From: Bolinopsis microptera
Taxonomy: Eukaryota; Ctenophora; Tentaculata; Lobata; Bolinopsidae
Direction: 5' to 3'
Length of the DNA: 64,000 nucleotides
NCBI RefSeq assembly: GCF_026151205.1
Contig: NC_087072.1
Span: forward strand, 19,372,103-19,436,102
Shown here: piece after piece, positions 1 to 13,308 of the stretch
How positions within the stretch are numbered: the first letter of the stretch is position 1
Layout: the number at the start of each line of letters is the position of its first letter
Translations under genes and position numbers: made by a program
The notes under the pieces: model-generated
The model's input: the letters and a program-made list of their open reading frames with translations, nothing else
Databases searched by the model: none
What the model was told of the DNA's origin: nothing

Positions 1-278
1 ACGGGAAGTATGGAACCTAATCGTCTAAGGAAAAAGGTACTATTCACTTCGGTAAATGTAACATTATCAGTTATAATCCCGTAGCTTACAGCTTCAGCGC
101 CCAAGTCCCAACCTATACAAACAACATCGTGTAACCACGGCAACACTACCTAATATGGTAATGTAACGGGCCTGTTGTACACACTCTCGCCTCTCTTCTT
201 CTTTTTACACGTTTATCATGATATTTGCAGTTTTTCTAAGAGTTTTGTTCTACAGCTAAATAACTAGTTGGTCCAGGA

Positions 279-3200
279 TTATGACTCCTCTGCTGCTGGA
301 GCCTCCTCAGCTGGTGCCTCTTCAGCAGGTGCAGCTTCTGAAAAGGGTTTTTGTTAAAGTCAGTTTCAACCTTTAAAAGAACGATCTGACCTCAGAAGAT
401 TCAAGGTAAAGAGAGGTAACATCGTGTAAGGTATGTTAAGTATGCAAAGTATTTAAAGTGTGCTGAGTCTTAAGACTTGAGGTGAGTACAACTGCAATGT
501 TATTTAGCTCAAGGTTACAGTGACCAATTAAAACATTGTAAGGGTCTAAAAAGATGATATAGACAATTGTCAGGTGTCTATCAAAAGATAAAATAATTAG
601 AGATGATATAAAAGGATAACAGATAATTGTTAATTAATTAACGAGAATGTAAGCAGTGATCACTTACCTTCCTCAGCGGCGGCCTCGACGGCGACAACGG
701 GTACTTCTTCAGCATCAGCCTGCAAAGATATGTTGTTAAAGTGAATGATGAAGACGTTAGCTCCACTCGTGTGTGTGTAAATGAATAGATGTGTAAATAT
801 GTAGATGTGTAAATGTGTAGAAAAGTAGATTATAAGGAGATTTTAGCCGGACGATCATAGAAAAGGAGCTCTCTTGGTAGGTAGCTAAGAATGTGAGGTA
901 CATTTTAATTGTTAAGTATAATTTGTCACACCTCACCAACTCAAAGTTGTGACAAAGCGCGGGAGACTCTTAAAACCACGTACTGACTAGACCACTGCAC
1001 TTCCCATGCTAATTTAGGAGCCGTCTAAAACCACCCGGTAAAATACCTCTCCTGTTTTATTATCTACTCCTAAAATCCACACGTGGTACACACGTGGACA
1101 CCTCCCCTCCTCCTCTCATGACTCATCCTCTCCTGACCCAGCTCTCCAGGCTGGGACGGAGAAGTCTAGATATCTTGACAGGAAATATTTTAACAGGGAG
1201 AAGCGTTTGACACGAGGTGGTGATTACAGTTTCCTAAAAGTGATAACCCCTGCCCTAACTTATAACTACTGTAATTATTTTAACGTTCCTGTCCAAATAT
1301 ATATGTTCGACAAATTAGTTCTGGTAGTTTGGCAGGAAGCCACGTAATGATCATGTGAGCGATCGTCTGGCTTCCTGCCAACTTCCGTAGATGCGGAGGT
1401 ATTGGTGTCTAGGAAATCTTAAAACATGCTAAGTAAAGGGGTCGGTAAGTATGGGCCCTTAATAATGGTTACGGGTAGTCAAGGCAACAAAATGATCTGA
1501 TGAATACCCCAGTTCGCAACAGCCATAGCCTAGCATCTATAACAGTTCTCGATTTAAAATTCCGAGCTTATATTTGAGAGCCACCATCATTAGAGATTCA
1601 GATTTCACAGTTATAGCATGATATGGATTACTAATATTTGTGAATATAAGGCGAGAAAAAAGCCAAGGTTTAAAGATGCTCACTGATTAGAAAGCTACAA
1701 ATTGAGGTTCATCGCATCCTTCTTTAATTGAGCTACGAACTAATAAATTTCAGCAATCAAAGCCTTGAAGTGAAGAAAATGTGGAGGTTTATTAAGTTTA
1801 CATTCCTGAGCGCTCATCTGACTTAAAACTGCCTAAAATAGAGGCCTTACCCCTTACTTTATAATTTAATTCACTCTGATGGAAGTGGAATGTGAACCGA
1901 TACTATAAAGTCAGTAAGTCAATTAGTGGCTGATAGGGTTAATTGAAAGGGTGATTGAATGGTACCAGCATTCACACAGGTCCACTAATCTGACATTTAC
2001 TGGAACTGATTTAGAGGCTGATTTAGAGTCTACTCCGAGACCGGAATGTCACGACCACTCGGCGCCCACCCTGTCTGCACTAAAATTAAAACTCCTTTGT
2101 TTCAATACAAGGTTAAATGCCAGGATTCTTATCTAAAATAATCAGGTACAACAACCAAATTTGGATACAGGACCGGATCAACATTTGGCCGGTGAATGAA
2201 ACAAGAATTTAACAGGATTGTTCCTATGTACGGCAGGTTGGGATATTGGCAGAGTAACTCCGGATAATCAAGGATTACCAGTTCTGAACAATGAGGGGCA
2301 GGTAACACTAACCCAGATTGTTCTAGACTACTCTATCCGGCGGGGCTGGTTCCACCCTGACGTGTCAAATACTTCAAGGGTCCCCCTTCATTGTCACGTC
2401 GCCTCAAGATGGAAAACTCGAACTCAAAGTGAGCTCCCGAGTTACTCTTTTAATTATCTATAATCAGAGGAATGTAGCCGTGATCTGTGCGGACGGAGGA
2501 ATGCTCTGGCTGTTGCTAAGTGTAAATGTAACCACATGAAATAACGGCCCAGAGGCAAGGACTCTGTGGGAATGGAGGTTGCTTGATGGCAAAAACAGGA
2601 ATCGATCGAGGGGGAGTCCATGGTTTAACATGTTGTAAAATAACAGTTTGTAAATTCCACCAGAACTGTTATTTTATCGGACCGACAGGGAACCTGGGAA
2701 CAATGCCAACTATGCGAGGCATTTGAAAAGAATTTATATCCTATTTATAATTGATCACAATCCCACATTCCTGCTTGCGTAGGAACCTATATTTAGGTTA
2801 CTATTCACTACTCCTGTAAAGCAATATTCTGAACCTGTCTGCCACTTTAGACTGGTAATTGAATGAAGATTGGATTTGCAATCCGGTGCCCTGGGATCGA
2901 GTAGGCAGGAATAAATAATGTATGGACTGAACAGAGCGACTAATAGTTCTGCAGTTAAATGCTAATGTTCAACACTCCGGAAAATCTCATGTGGCTCATT
3001 TTTCACACATCCCTCATTCCAAGCTCAAGTTCATTGTTCATTAATCGAACTCAATACCTTCTCTTGGCTCAAACTCAAACAATGTATGGGAGAAACTCTG
3101 AATGTTAATGAGATTAAAGTAAAAATAGGAATTCATCATTCATTATAATTAGAAAAAAGGAAAGTCATTGACTAAATTCCTACTCCGCCGAACCTATTAG

Positions 3201-4268
3201 TGTTAAACTGCATAGTTTAGCCTGTGTCATTAGCGGGTCACGAATAGAAAGAACTGGTCACGAATTGGAAATAGATTAAATTACCCTTAATTTCAGATCG
3301 ATTGGCAAGATTTTACTGTAGAGCTTAATAATATATCGCTAAACCAGCATTCAAGACAGCATCCTGCCACTGCCACACCCTCATTCCTCCCGATTGGATA
3401 TCATCAACCAGCAGGATTGATGATACACTGTCTATTAGCTTATTAGACAACACGCTAAATAGTAGTTCCTTCAACTGTGCCAAGGCCTTTAGTTTAATGT
3501 AATATACAACTATTGTAAGGGTCGGACAATTACCTATCTGGTCTGAGATAATGTAAATGGGCAACTTATGTGATGTAAAATGTTTAAATAGGATATCGAT
3601 AGTAAGATTACCAATTGGATGTTACTTAGTCTATTAGCCATAAATCAGCATGTACATCTTATCGTTAAATATAAAAGTAAGGTCTGTAGGCTACACTTTC
3701 TTTATGAAAAGAGGAGGTTTAAAATATGATTATAAAGTCGGATCAATCGATCTTGTGACAACAGTTAACAGTATTTATTCAGGGTTAAACCAAGAACAAA
3801 ATAGTAGCAAGACTTGCTAGAGGACAGATGAATATCACGAGAAATGGGGTAATCACAGCATTTCATCAAAAATGAAGAGGAAATGAATGAAATGGAGAGG
3901 AAATTAATGAAATGAAGAAGAAATGAATGAAAAGGAGATTGTTGAATGTTGATGTTAATGCTACGTGAGAAAACAGAGAGCTATCGATAAGTGAATTTCA
4001 AATAGTGATGACTTCTTCATATAACTTTAGTCAAAACAAATTAAAACTTGCTTTTCTCACAAGCTTCTGCCAATTCCTAGGATATTTATGATCGAATGAT
4101 GCATGGTGAAGTGATGGACACTCCAGATGGCTGTATAAAATTCGCAGTATAATCTGATAGCAGTAATTATTTGAGAGCAATTTATGATTATTCAACAATA
4201 TATTGACTTGAACTCGCCAAAAAGGACGGGCAAAACTTCAAGAATCAAGAGTCAACAGTACGTACCAT
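279..4268 (-). CDS. Small acidic Ala/Glu-rich protein, three-exon model
   Basis: I do not recognise this gene. Two exons are well supported on the minus strand. Exon 719..668 lies between an acceptor (tttgcag) and a donor (GTAAGTG). Exon 337..279 follows acceptor cccttttcag and ends in TAA. They join in phase and give a tail rich in Ala and Glu that ends AEEAPAEEAPAAEES. The likely first exon is at 4268..4266, where an ATG sits directly before GTACGT. Splicing that ATG to 719 keeps the frame and gives a 37-residue protein starting MADAEEVPVV. The first intron would then be about 3.5 kb. I saw no other coding exon in it, but one could be missed, in which case this is only the C-terminus of a longer protein. 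The two 3' exons are fairly sure; the complete microprotein is inference. Confidence 0.42.
1329..1381. repeat. Perfect 14-bp stem hairpin
   Basis: TTGGCAGGAAGCCA at 1329-1342 is answered by its exact reverse complement at 1368-1381 across a 25-nt loop. It lies in the presumed intron. It could be a relic MITE or a small-RNA hairpin. Confidence 0.6.
2636..2676. repeat. Perfect 13-bp stem hairpin
   Basis: TAAAATAACAGTT at 2636-2648 is matched by its reverse complement at 2664-2676 with a 15-nt loop. The stem is AT-rich, so it is less striking than the one at 1329. Confidence 0.55.
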
Positions 4269-4379
4269 TTTAGAGAGAGTTTGTAGTACGGAACTGTAGT
4301 TCGTGAAATAGAAAACTTTGAGAGTAAAATCGAATGATGTGGAGAACAGCGAGAGGCCGGTATAAGAATGCCGTGGTGG

Positions 4380-4510
4380 CGCGTGAGATCTTCCCGCGCG
4401 TGTGTCACGTGACATCGTCACGTGCGCGCATCACGTGACTGGATGGAGAGAGCAGATTGGAAGAAGGAGCAGAGACCGTACCTTTCATTGGCGCTCAGCC
4501 AATAGTTGCT
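4380..4510. promoter_or_regulatory. Promoter: three CACGTG E-boxes 13 bp apart plus CCAAT boxes
   Basis: CACGTG occurs at 4406, 4419 and 4432, exactly 13 bp apart. The first and third lie within TCACGTGA. ATTGG (an inverted CCAAT box) occurs at 4456-4460 and 4487-4491, and CCAAT at 4499-4503. E-boxes of this kind bind bHLH-ZIP factors (MYC/MAX, USF, MITF/TFE families) and CCAAT binds NF-Y. The cluster is 110 to 240 bp upstream of the minus-strand ATG at 4268. I found no convincing plus-strand gene on the other side, so the direction is inferred from the acidic-protein model. Confidence 0.55.
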
Positions 4511-7500
4511 GGAGGAACTTTGTAGTCGCGAGGCCCCCTTCTCCACAGAGCCTGGCGGACGAAGCATTTCAAATGTACGACTGACATCCTCCTGTCAGTT
4601 TTCTAAACGAACCAACCTACAAAAAATGATAAGATTAAATTATACGGTTAGTATAATGTCAGTTGATTAGAGGTACCTGAGAGTTGACACATCCAATTTG
4701 CCATCCTTTACTTTAAAACTGTTATCAATCTTTACCGGTTTTCTCCACGTACTACTACTACGTAATACAAGAACGTTAAATTGGTCGAGGATCAGCTTCC
4801 AGTTTTACGTTCCAGTTCTACTTCTAGGCCGCGTGAATGGTAAAAAAACTGGTCTGTCTGAGCACCAGAAGATTCTTTCAAATACAAGCGGGAATTTAAC
4901 GTTGGAACTTCGGCTCATATCAAGTGAAACTGAAATCGATCCGGTTATGAATAATATTTGTCTCGTGGCGGTGAATGAAGGCGAATTTGTCGTTCAGGAA
5001 GAGGAGATTTGTTTAACATTGCTTAACTCAGTTATCCAGATATTGAACGCGGTTAACCCCCAGGACCATCACAAATTAGGGACCAGTTTTTTAAACCGTT
5101 AATGTACCTTGGTTTGAAAAGGAACGAAATTAGATGAAATGAGAGTGCAATGATCTGTGTGTGTACCCGGATCTTATCATTAAACACTTTACAGTTAAAA
5201 CTCAACACATTGCATCGGACTCAGGAAATCTTTTTAACCAGATAAGAGGAGTTTTTCTATTTAGCGTTTAGAATTTCACTCAAGCTCATTTAAATGTTGA
5301 TTTTAAATGAGCTCGAGCCTTGGGACGTGTGTGGACTTTGTGCGGTGCCACTTCTAGTACTACTACGACTATTACTACTAGCGGTATATTATACAGTATA
5401 AACATATATGAGAGGACAGGGACAAGTGAGGCCGTGGTTTACACTTTACACGATGACCACTGCGGCCCCCACCATGAGTATTGAGTTCAACATGAGACTT
5501 TGCTCTTATAAGTAACGAAACACTTTCCAAGAACTCTGTGTAGGACCGAGTAGATGTGAGGGAGTTTAGAGAGAGTGTAACTGTGAGAGAAGGCTCGCGA
5601 ACTTATTGAGTTGACTGGACGGAGCTCCATGAGGACTGAGGAGGGATGCTGTGGTAGATTGCAAGTATACATTGACATTGTTAACACTGCAGCTTCATGG
5701 CAGCTCAGGGTTAAGACTAAGGTAGTAATGGTATGTTAATGTAGTTTTGGTCCAATTAACTCATTCTGCGGACAAGAATTTGATGTTTCAATAATATTGG
5801 GACAATTCTGTCAATTTGCATAGCTCAAATGCCAGCACACCAAACGGTACCTTCAAAACAGTATACCGTAAAGACTAAAGTTAAAAGAAAGAAAAGAAAA
5901 TATGGCTCCATGAAGTCAGAGGCACTATGAATGTGCGACGATCTAAAAGGGAAATTCAGTTTGTCTGCAGGAAAAAAATAAAATGACAGCATGTACCGAG
6001 AACCTTCGGAAAAATTGCATGAGGATTTCGTGACTTAAACTAAATTGTACGAGGTGTTCCAACAGAGCACTCCCTTCTCCTTTTGAGCGGTGGTGGCTAT
6101 TACTTACCCCAATCTAATTCAATCCATGTTAGAAATATAACGCAGCATGTTTCCTTCACAAAACACTTAGAATGTTACACCAGATGACAACTGGAAACTA
6201 TGCTAAGAATTGCAGGAATCTCTAACTTGAGAGTTGGGGGTGATTAGTCGAGGAATTTGCGGACATTTTGCAGGTTCTATTGATCGAATTCTTGAGTGTT
6301 AAACAATGTCGAGAACGTCATTCGTATAGATAACACAGGCTTTGTTTAGTTTTGGGTTTCTAATCAAATTTTCTGGTCAGCGTTTTTGTCTGAAGTGAAT
6401 GGAGATGGACATTTTTTATATCAGAGCAGAGTGTAGTACATATCATCAGGATTTATTATTAAATTTAGAGTGACTTCTTTAAATCTAGATTCTGCCAGGA
6501 TGGCAAATGGGCGTGACATTAATTTTCGCAATATATTTGTTTAGTCTTCTTTACACAAACAATGCCCTGTTACCAGAGATGACAATATGAAAGGTACGCT
6601 AGGAATTACAAAAATTTTTATGGGATGCTGCCATGATAGTTCGGAAATTTGGAATTTAATTGCACTCTGAGGATGTGAAACGGTAATTGCAATTTATTTT
6701 TTGTTCGCTTAGTATTTGTTTAGCTAACAAATATAAATAAACAATCACTGTCTTGACAGTCGCATATAGAGAGAAGTTGTAATTTATGATCTCATGTACC
6801 GGTAGGAGCGTAGGACCCTAAATTAAATCCTAATTCTTCATTATTTGCTCCAAGTCATCATCACTGGTGCTCAGTCGCAACACTGGTCCCTATATGAGTT
6901 GTCATCACTTTTTTATTGAGACGGGTTTATGTGAAGTATCCACTATCCACTATCCACTAATCTGATTAAAATCAGAAAATCATTTCATGATCAGTCACTT
7001 TGTGATCTCTAAAAGTTAGACAATGAAGTAAAACCCCGATTTGCCGAGACCTCGATATTATATAGCGAGTTTTATATTCACAGTTTTCAGATTTACCGGG
7101 AGATTTAAGCTTAATTTGCTTCCCCCAAAACTACTCGCTATACCGGGTAAATAGGGGTATGCATAATAACCAAACATTCAGTATTATAGTTTATCGACGG
7201 CAATTGCAATAAGAGCACGTGGCTGGCTGATTTCAGAACTCTGTACAACTCGATCTTTTGTTATTTGGACTAACTGGGTATTTCCACACCGCATGAGTGA
7301 TATTATGCCGCAATAATACGGACTATTAGCACATAAATAGGGCTTCATACTGCATACGTACATATCGGCAGTCAATAATGTGGAACGACATCAACCTGAA
7401 ATAATAAAATATTTCGTGAATATATAATTTTCCCGCTGTCGCGTCTGGACGGGGGCCCACGTGGATAGCACTGCAGCGGCCACGCACGAACTGCGTGTCA

Positions 7501-9261
7501 GGTCCTAGTGTCCCGCGATCTCTTGTACAAGAATAAGTTAATGCCACGGCCCCGCAAGGCAAATCCATGATTTTAATTTCGTCATCACATAACGGTCTTG
7601 ATGATCACGCACAGCACCATTTAATAACTCTACCAGTATTAGGTACTCCTAGTCATTTAACAAAGAGCCAGAAGTGTTATACTGGAATTCAAAATAATAA
7701 TAGCAAATAGTTTGTACCTTTTTCGGAAGATTGTTGTGATGTTTCAATACAACCAAAAAACCTTGTATAGTTCAAATTTGTTTAATGTTTTAACCATCCT
7801 TTCACCACTCAGCAGCCTTTTCAGACTCGTAGTCGTATTATAATACATGACGTGAATTGGCCCCGTGAATTCATTGTCATTTTTATGCATCAGTAAATAA
7901 TAATTGGTATCATTTTTACATCTATTATAGTCCTCCATCGTGTATAATGTACACCGGATGCGTTTCAGTCTTAAATTAGATGTAATTATTGCGTCATAGG
8001 CACCTCTCTCTTTTTATCTTTCTCTCGATTCTGCGAAATTCAGACGTCTCCACTTTCCTACCTGGCTACTAAAATCAGGAGATGGTTTTTTTTAAAAGAT
8101 TGAACTTGAAGTATGTTTCACGACGTTCAGTGTAATTGGAGCTGATTATTACGTAATTATCGCACCGTTTCCATCACTCTTTGAAATCCCGGCGTCTCTG
8201 GTCCGGTAACAAATAACGGGAGATGGTTTTTAAGAAACTAGAAACTTAGAAACCGGTATAGTGTTCACTAATGAGATGAGATTATGTGTTGGGGAGAAGT
8301 GATTTATATTGATTATCTGTTCTCACTGATAGGGAGGGAGCTAGGAGCTGATAATATCATCTAAACAGTGTACAGTAGATAGGGAGTGGATACTTGACAC
8401 GGATGGAATGCAGATTAAGATTTATTGTGAGGTATTTAACGTAAGATTATGTGGGCATCTTTTCTTTAACTCAAAATGTGAGTTCAAAGAAATTAATATT
8501 TTTCAATGCTGTTGTTGATCAGATCTTTCGCAAAGGGGCCTGGGCCGGGACCTTTGGCTGATGACTCGACACTTTTTACATATGACATTTATTATGTAGG
8601 AGTCCCCATCGAAGTGCCTACCTTTAAGTATGAGAATTCGTTGAGAAATTGTAGATCTGAAAGTAGCTGGATGATCAGTACCTTAACTGGCCCACCGCCA
8701 ATACAAGAAGAACTACAGCTAAATGGCATCATTATTTCTGCAGAAGGATTTATGTTGTAGAGAATCAATTTAATTTTAATAGTTAATTTTAACGACTATC
8801 ACTATACATAAAAATACAGTATTTTTGGAACTGACTGCTAATAGCGAAATTATTAATTCATCCAAACCCCGCCGATTTATGTCAACCTCGGTTTTTATTA
8901 CCGGGAATAACCTTAATATAAGTTTAACTTCCATAATTGTGTCACCATGGGGTCTGCGGTCACAGCCTGCTGCAGTATATTTATTTGGGTGCAGTCGAGA
9001 CTGTTTCAGTAAAGCACTCCAGTCTCGACCGCACCCACATATTATACTCCAATTGAAAATCACAACCGCGATTTACTTTACGGATGAAACCCGTAAATGT
9101 TTGTTTCAAACGAGACAGAGCAGGACAGGTTATAAACCTACAATGATTTACCAGGCTCTGGCTCACTGTGCAGGAATCAAATACCGGACAATTTCCAATT
9201 CCAACTTTGAGTTTAAAAGGTTTGGCTGGATATTTCTAGATAGTCCGAGACGAAAGGGAAA
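4511..9261. other. Long stretch without a supported gene
   Basis: Only short ORFs with no recognisable domain. Small items seen: a perfect 11-bp stem hairpin at 5284-5294/5302-5312 (GCTCATTTAAA), a pogo-type end at 7027, and a near-perfect hairpin at about 8988-9034 pairing GTCGAGACTG with CAGTCTCGAC. An open frame at 8825-9337 covers that hairpin and looks like chance. Confidence 0.5.
7027..7048 (+). repeat. Pogo/Tigger-like terminal sequence
   Basis: AGTAAAACCCCGATTTGCCG resembles the CAGTAAAACCYCGATTTA ends of pogo-type transposons. Related ends are at 23646 and 63903. No transposase is attached. Confidence 0.35.
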
Positions 9262-11644
9262 CTCGTTAGCTTTTTGTGTTGAAAGCGATTTCTCGACGGT
9301 TATCACCTCTATAGATGATATGCTTAAAACATTTTGACTCTATTGCATTTTTGTACTAAATGCAATACGGGCGTTTTTAGCCACACCCTTTCTCAGGGTT
9401 TCGCGGTCACTCGAATTTTTGTATTTCAGCCCAGAAACGTCGTAGAGACTATTCCCATACACTAAAATGTCCCTAATAGCCATATCTATATACAACTTAT
9501 GAACTCATGAAGCAATGTATTATACCTTAAAATACTTATTTTCGGAAATATGGCCGAAAAACGGTGTTTGGCTTGACGCAGTTCATAATTTCCGTGATTT
9601 TTGACATTCCCGTCTAGGAAGGTCGTAGAGACTATTCTGATACACTAAAATGTACATAATGGCCACTTTTATATACAACTTATGGAGCAACATATACACT
9701 AAAAGGCTTATTTTCGGAAATGTGGCTGGAAAACGGATTTTTGCCGAGCGAACAATGACAATATTAACAAAAATGGGCTATTGGACTGTTAACTAGGAAG
9801 GTCCTAAAGACTCATGAGCAACATAGCATTTGTCACAAGATGTAAGATGACTCACTTTGTGTCCAGAAGGCAGAAACGCCTAAAAAAATTGGAGAATGAT
9901 CTACTTTATTGGGCATCTCTCTCAAGTCTTAATGGGCTTAAGCAGCATATTTGTGTCTTACGAAAGGGCAATTTTTCAAAATTACGGTTTCTTTAGTAAA
10001 GGTCAAAGTAAAAGTCAAAGGGTCAGCTGCTAACAGCAAATTGTTCGCAATTTCCGGCTCATGCACAATATATACTCAAAAACGCTCAGTTTAGGAGTAA
10101 TTAGTAAATAAGTTTTACTACTGCATGATTTGTGAAAACTCCAACAATTTTTCATTGGCACCTATTTACCCTAAATTTAATGACCAAAATTCAACTTTTA
10201 ATTTATTCATTCCATGAAACTATGACATGTACTAAGAATACAAGACCTAAAATAATTCGGCACTGGATCCGGGTCAGATTGTTCCTTGACCACTGACCAG
10301 TACCGCACTTTATAATTATAATTGACTTCGCTGCCGAGACCAATATTGGTCTGTAATCCCTGGATTGAGATCTGTTGTCCACAGTTAAATTTAGCTAATT
10401 TCCTATAATACCGCAGTGGTTTGGTTCCCATTACAGAATGACCCCATATTCTTTTTGCGGTATTACTATTGTGGTAAATGAGCTAAATTAAGCTGCGGCC
10501 AACAGATCTCAATATACTTCTTATCCTTCATGTAAATGAGTTTGGTGTCAGCAATCATCTTTCTACCACCTACAACAAGAGCTTGTAACCAGCACCACGG
10601 ACAAAGGATACTCAGAATATCAACAACTCAGAAGATACTGTCTGCCACAATCATAAAGTCGGGCAAACTCTAATCACAGGTTAGTCAGGCAGTGGTATGG
10701 CTCACACTCTGTTGATATCTCTTTAGGGAGTTTTCAGGTTTCTCAACCTTTCCTAGTTGAGTGTGTCCCACAACCAAGCACACTGCCTAGGCCCTAGTCC
10801 CTAGAAGTCCGGCGTTATGTTTTATAATGATCCTGGACCTAAGTGGCAAGCTGCTCTATATCAACAACAACAAAAAACAGATCTCAATCCAGGGATTACA
10901 GACCAATATTGGTCTCGGCAGCGATGTCAATTATAATTATATAAAGTGGGGTACTGGTCAGTGGTCAAGGAACAATCTGACCCGGATCCAGTGCCAAATT
11001 ATTTTAGGTCCGCTATTCTTAGTACATGTCATAGTTTCATGGAATGAATAAATTAAAAGTTGAATTTTGGTCATTACATTTTGGCTAAATAGGTGCCAAT
11101 GAAAAATTGTTGGAGTTTTCACAAATCATGCAGTAGTTAAACTTATTTACTATAATCACTCCTAAACTGAGCGTTTTTGAGTATATTATGTTGTGCATGA
11201 GTCGGCAATTGCGAACAATTTGCTGTTAGCAGCTGACCCTTTGACTTTTACCTTTACTAGTACTAAAGAAACCGTAATTTTGAAAAATTGCCCTTTCGTA
11301 AGACACAAATATGCTGCTGGCCAGGCCCATTAAGACTTAAGAGAGATGCCCAATAAAGTAGATCATTCTCCAATTTTTTAGGTGTTTCTGCCTTCTGGAC
11401 ACAAAGTGAGTCATCTTACATCTTGTGCATTGTGACAAATGCTATGTTGCTCATGAGTCTTTAGGACCTTTCTAGTTAAAACAGTCCAATAGCCCATTTG
11501 TGAATATTGTCATTGTTCGCTCGGCAAAAATCCGTTTTTCAGCAACATTTCCGAAAATAAGCCTTTTAGGGTATATTTTGCTTCATAAGTTGTATATAAA
11601 AGTGGCCATTATGTCCATTTTAGTGTATCAGAATAGTCTCTACG

Positions 11645-12115
11645 GTACCGCGACAATTGACCCTCCGACAATTGACCCCCTATGTAATTACACTGGGGTC
11701 AATTGTCGCGAAATCTAGGGTTTAGTACGACAATTGACCCCCCTGACAATCGTCCCCCCGACAATTGACCCCCTATGTAATTACACTGGGGTCAATTGTC
11801 GCGAAATCTAGCTGTCTTAGTACGACAATTGACCCCCCGACAATTGTAATTAAACTGGGATAAATTAATCGGGTTAGGGTCAGGGTTAGGGTTAGGGTCA
11901 GGGACAGGTTCCTGGGTCAGGGTCAGGGTCAGGGTCCTGGGTCAGGGTCAGGGTCAGGGTCAGGGTCAGGGTCAGGGTCAGGGTCAGGGTCAGGGTCAGG
12001 GTTAATTGTATTAAATTATATTTTCGGGGGTCAATTGTCGGAGGGTCAATTGTCGGGGGGTAATTTTCGGGGGTCAATTGTCGGGGGGGGGGGGGGGGTC
12101 AATTGTCGCCCACTC
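11645..12115. mobile_element. Element of iterated CAATTGACCCC motifs, 9-bp target duplication
   Basis: It is flanked by GTCTCTACG at 11636-11644 and 12116-12124, and the left arm of the host inverted repeat has the empty site. The ends carry GCGACAATTGACC-like inverted repeats. Inside, GACAATTGACCCC and its complement GGGGTCAATTGTC recur many times in both directions. A unit containing CCCCCTATGTAATTACACTG occurs twice. The middle holds a GGGTCA array. A 9-bp duplication is typical of Mutator-like elements, but no transposase is present and the assignment is inference. Confidence 0.65.
11871..12005 (+). repeat. Telomere-like GGGTTA/GGGTCA array
   Basis: About 130 bp of hexamers that begin as a mixture of GGGTTA and GGGTCA and become a pure GGGTCA run at the right. 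Two GGGTCCTG or GGTTCCTG breaks interrupt it. TTAGGG is the common animal telomere repeat; here it is internal and mostly the TCAGGG variant. Confidence 0.8.
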
Positions 12116-12440
12116 GTCTCTACGACCTTCCTAGGCGAGAATGTCAAAAATCGCGGAAATTATTCGAACTGTGTCAAGCCAAAAACCGTTTTTCGGCCAT
12201 ATAATTTCCGAAAATAAGTATTTTAAGGTATACATTGCCTCATAAGTTGTATATAAATATGGCTATTAGGCACATTTTTGTGTATGGGAATAGTCTCTAC
12301 GACGTTTTTGGGCTGAAATACAAAAATTCGAGTGACCGCGAAACCCTGAAAAAGGGTGTGGGCGAAAACACCCGTATTGCATTTAGTTCAAAAATGCAGT
12401 GAAGGCCAAATGTTTTAAGAATCATCTAGAGAGGTGATAA

Positions 12441-13308
12441 GGGGGGGGGGGGGGGGGCAATGACTACCAATGGAGACTTTTGGGGACTAATGGGGACTAA
12501 AAATCATGGGGACTAGAGGTCAACTCGTTGACGTAATTCACCATTTGTCCCCATAAGTCCCCAGAATTTTTGACAGTTATTTATGGTTTTCAAGTTAGTT
12601 TAATAACGATACGATCGAGATGTTTTGTCCAAGATAAGAGTAGGATAAATCTGACTTAAAAGTAAAATGATAAGCCCGGTTGTAATGTGTTCTACCACTG
12701 TACAAGTCAGTTCAGATTGAGGTAAATTGAAGTTTAGCTCTCGTGAAGGTAGAAGTAGCCGACTTGCTGAACTCTTGAATCTTTTGACCCATCAGCATGG
12801 ACATTATCGGGGAAAATGATCATGCACAATCTTTTGTGAATATTTCCATAAATGATCGTCAAAAACAAAAGAAACCAACGCCAATTTCAAACTACTGAGC
12901 ATATCATTTCAGACAAATCAATACAAAAGTAATAAGAAAAATTAATAATGCGTTTATTTTCCTTGCGCTACAACTCGTGTTACTAGATCAATCTGATAAA
13001 ATAAGCGTATATATGCAATATGTCTCCTCAATGTTGTCATTGGTAGTCGCCCCCGCCCCCTCCCTTAATATACATGAGGTACTCTAACAGCCCCCAAGTA
13101 GCTCCAAAGAAGTCAGGAATGTCCAGTGACCATTTATAAATATTCTAGACTTCAGTCTTGAGAAGTTTACGATCTGGAGAAGCCAGATTTTTTGAAATCT
13201 AAATGGGGACTAATGGAGACTTTTGGGGACTAATGGGGAATTAAAATCATGGGGACTCGGGGTAAAATCGTTGACGTAATTCCCCAAGTCCCCAAAAGTA
13301 GTCATTGG

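Larger units (their letters stand above)
720..4265. other. Presumed intron of the acidic-protein gene, no exon seen
   Basis: About 3.5 kb of AT-rich sequence with only short ORFs that match nothing I know. It contains two perfect short hairpins (listed separately) and a purine-rich run of GAAATGA-like units near 3865-3940. Confidence 0.4.

Noticed and set aside
4698-5102. 134-codon plus-strand frame next to the E-box promoter
   Set aside because: It opens with TTG, has no ATG until about 4949, and shows no domain; it does not look like the divergent partner gene.
8825-9337. 170-codon plus-strand frame
   Set aside because: It starts at a non-ATG codon and runs through a near-perfect DNA hairpin and into the inverted repeat arm; no conserved motif. 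Chance open frame.
11871-12005. Telomere or telomere-fusion site
   Set aside because: The array is inside an element with a 9-bp target duplication and is mostly GGGTCA, not GGGTTA; host sequence continues on both sides.
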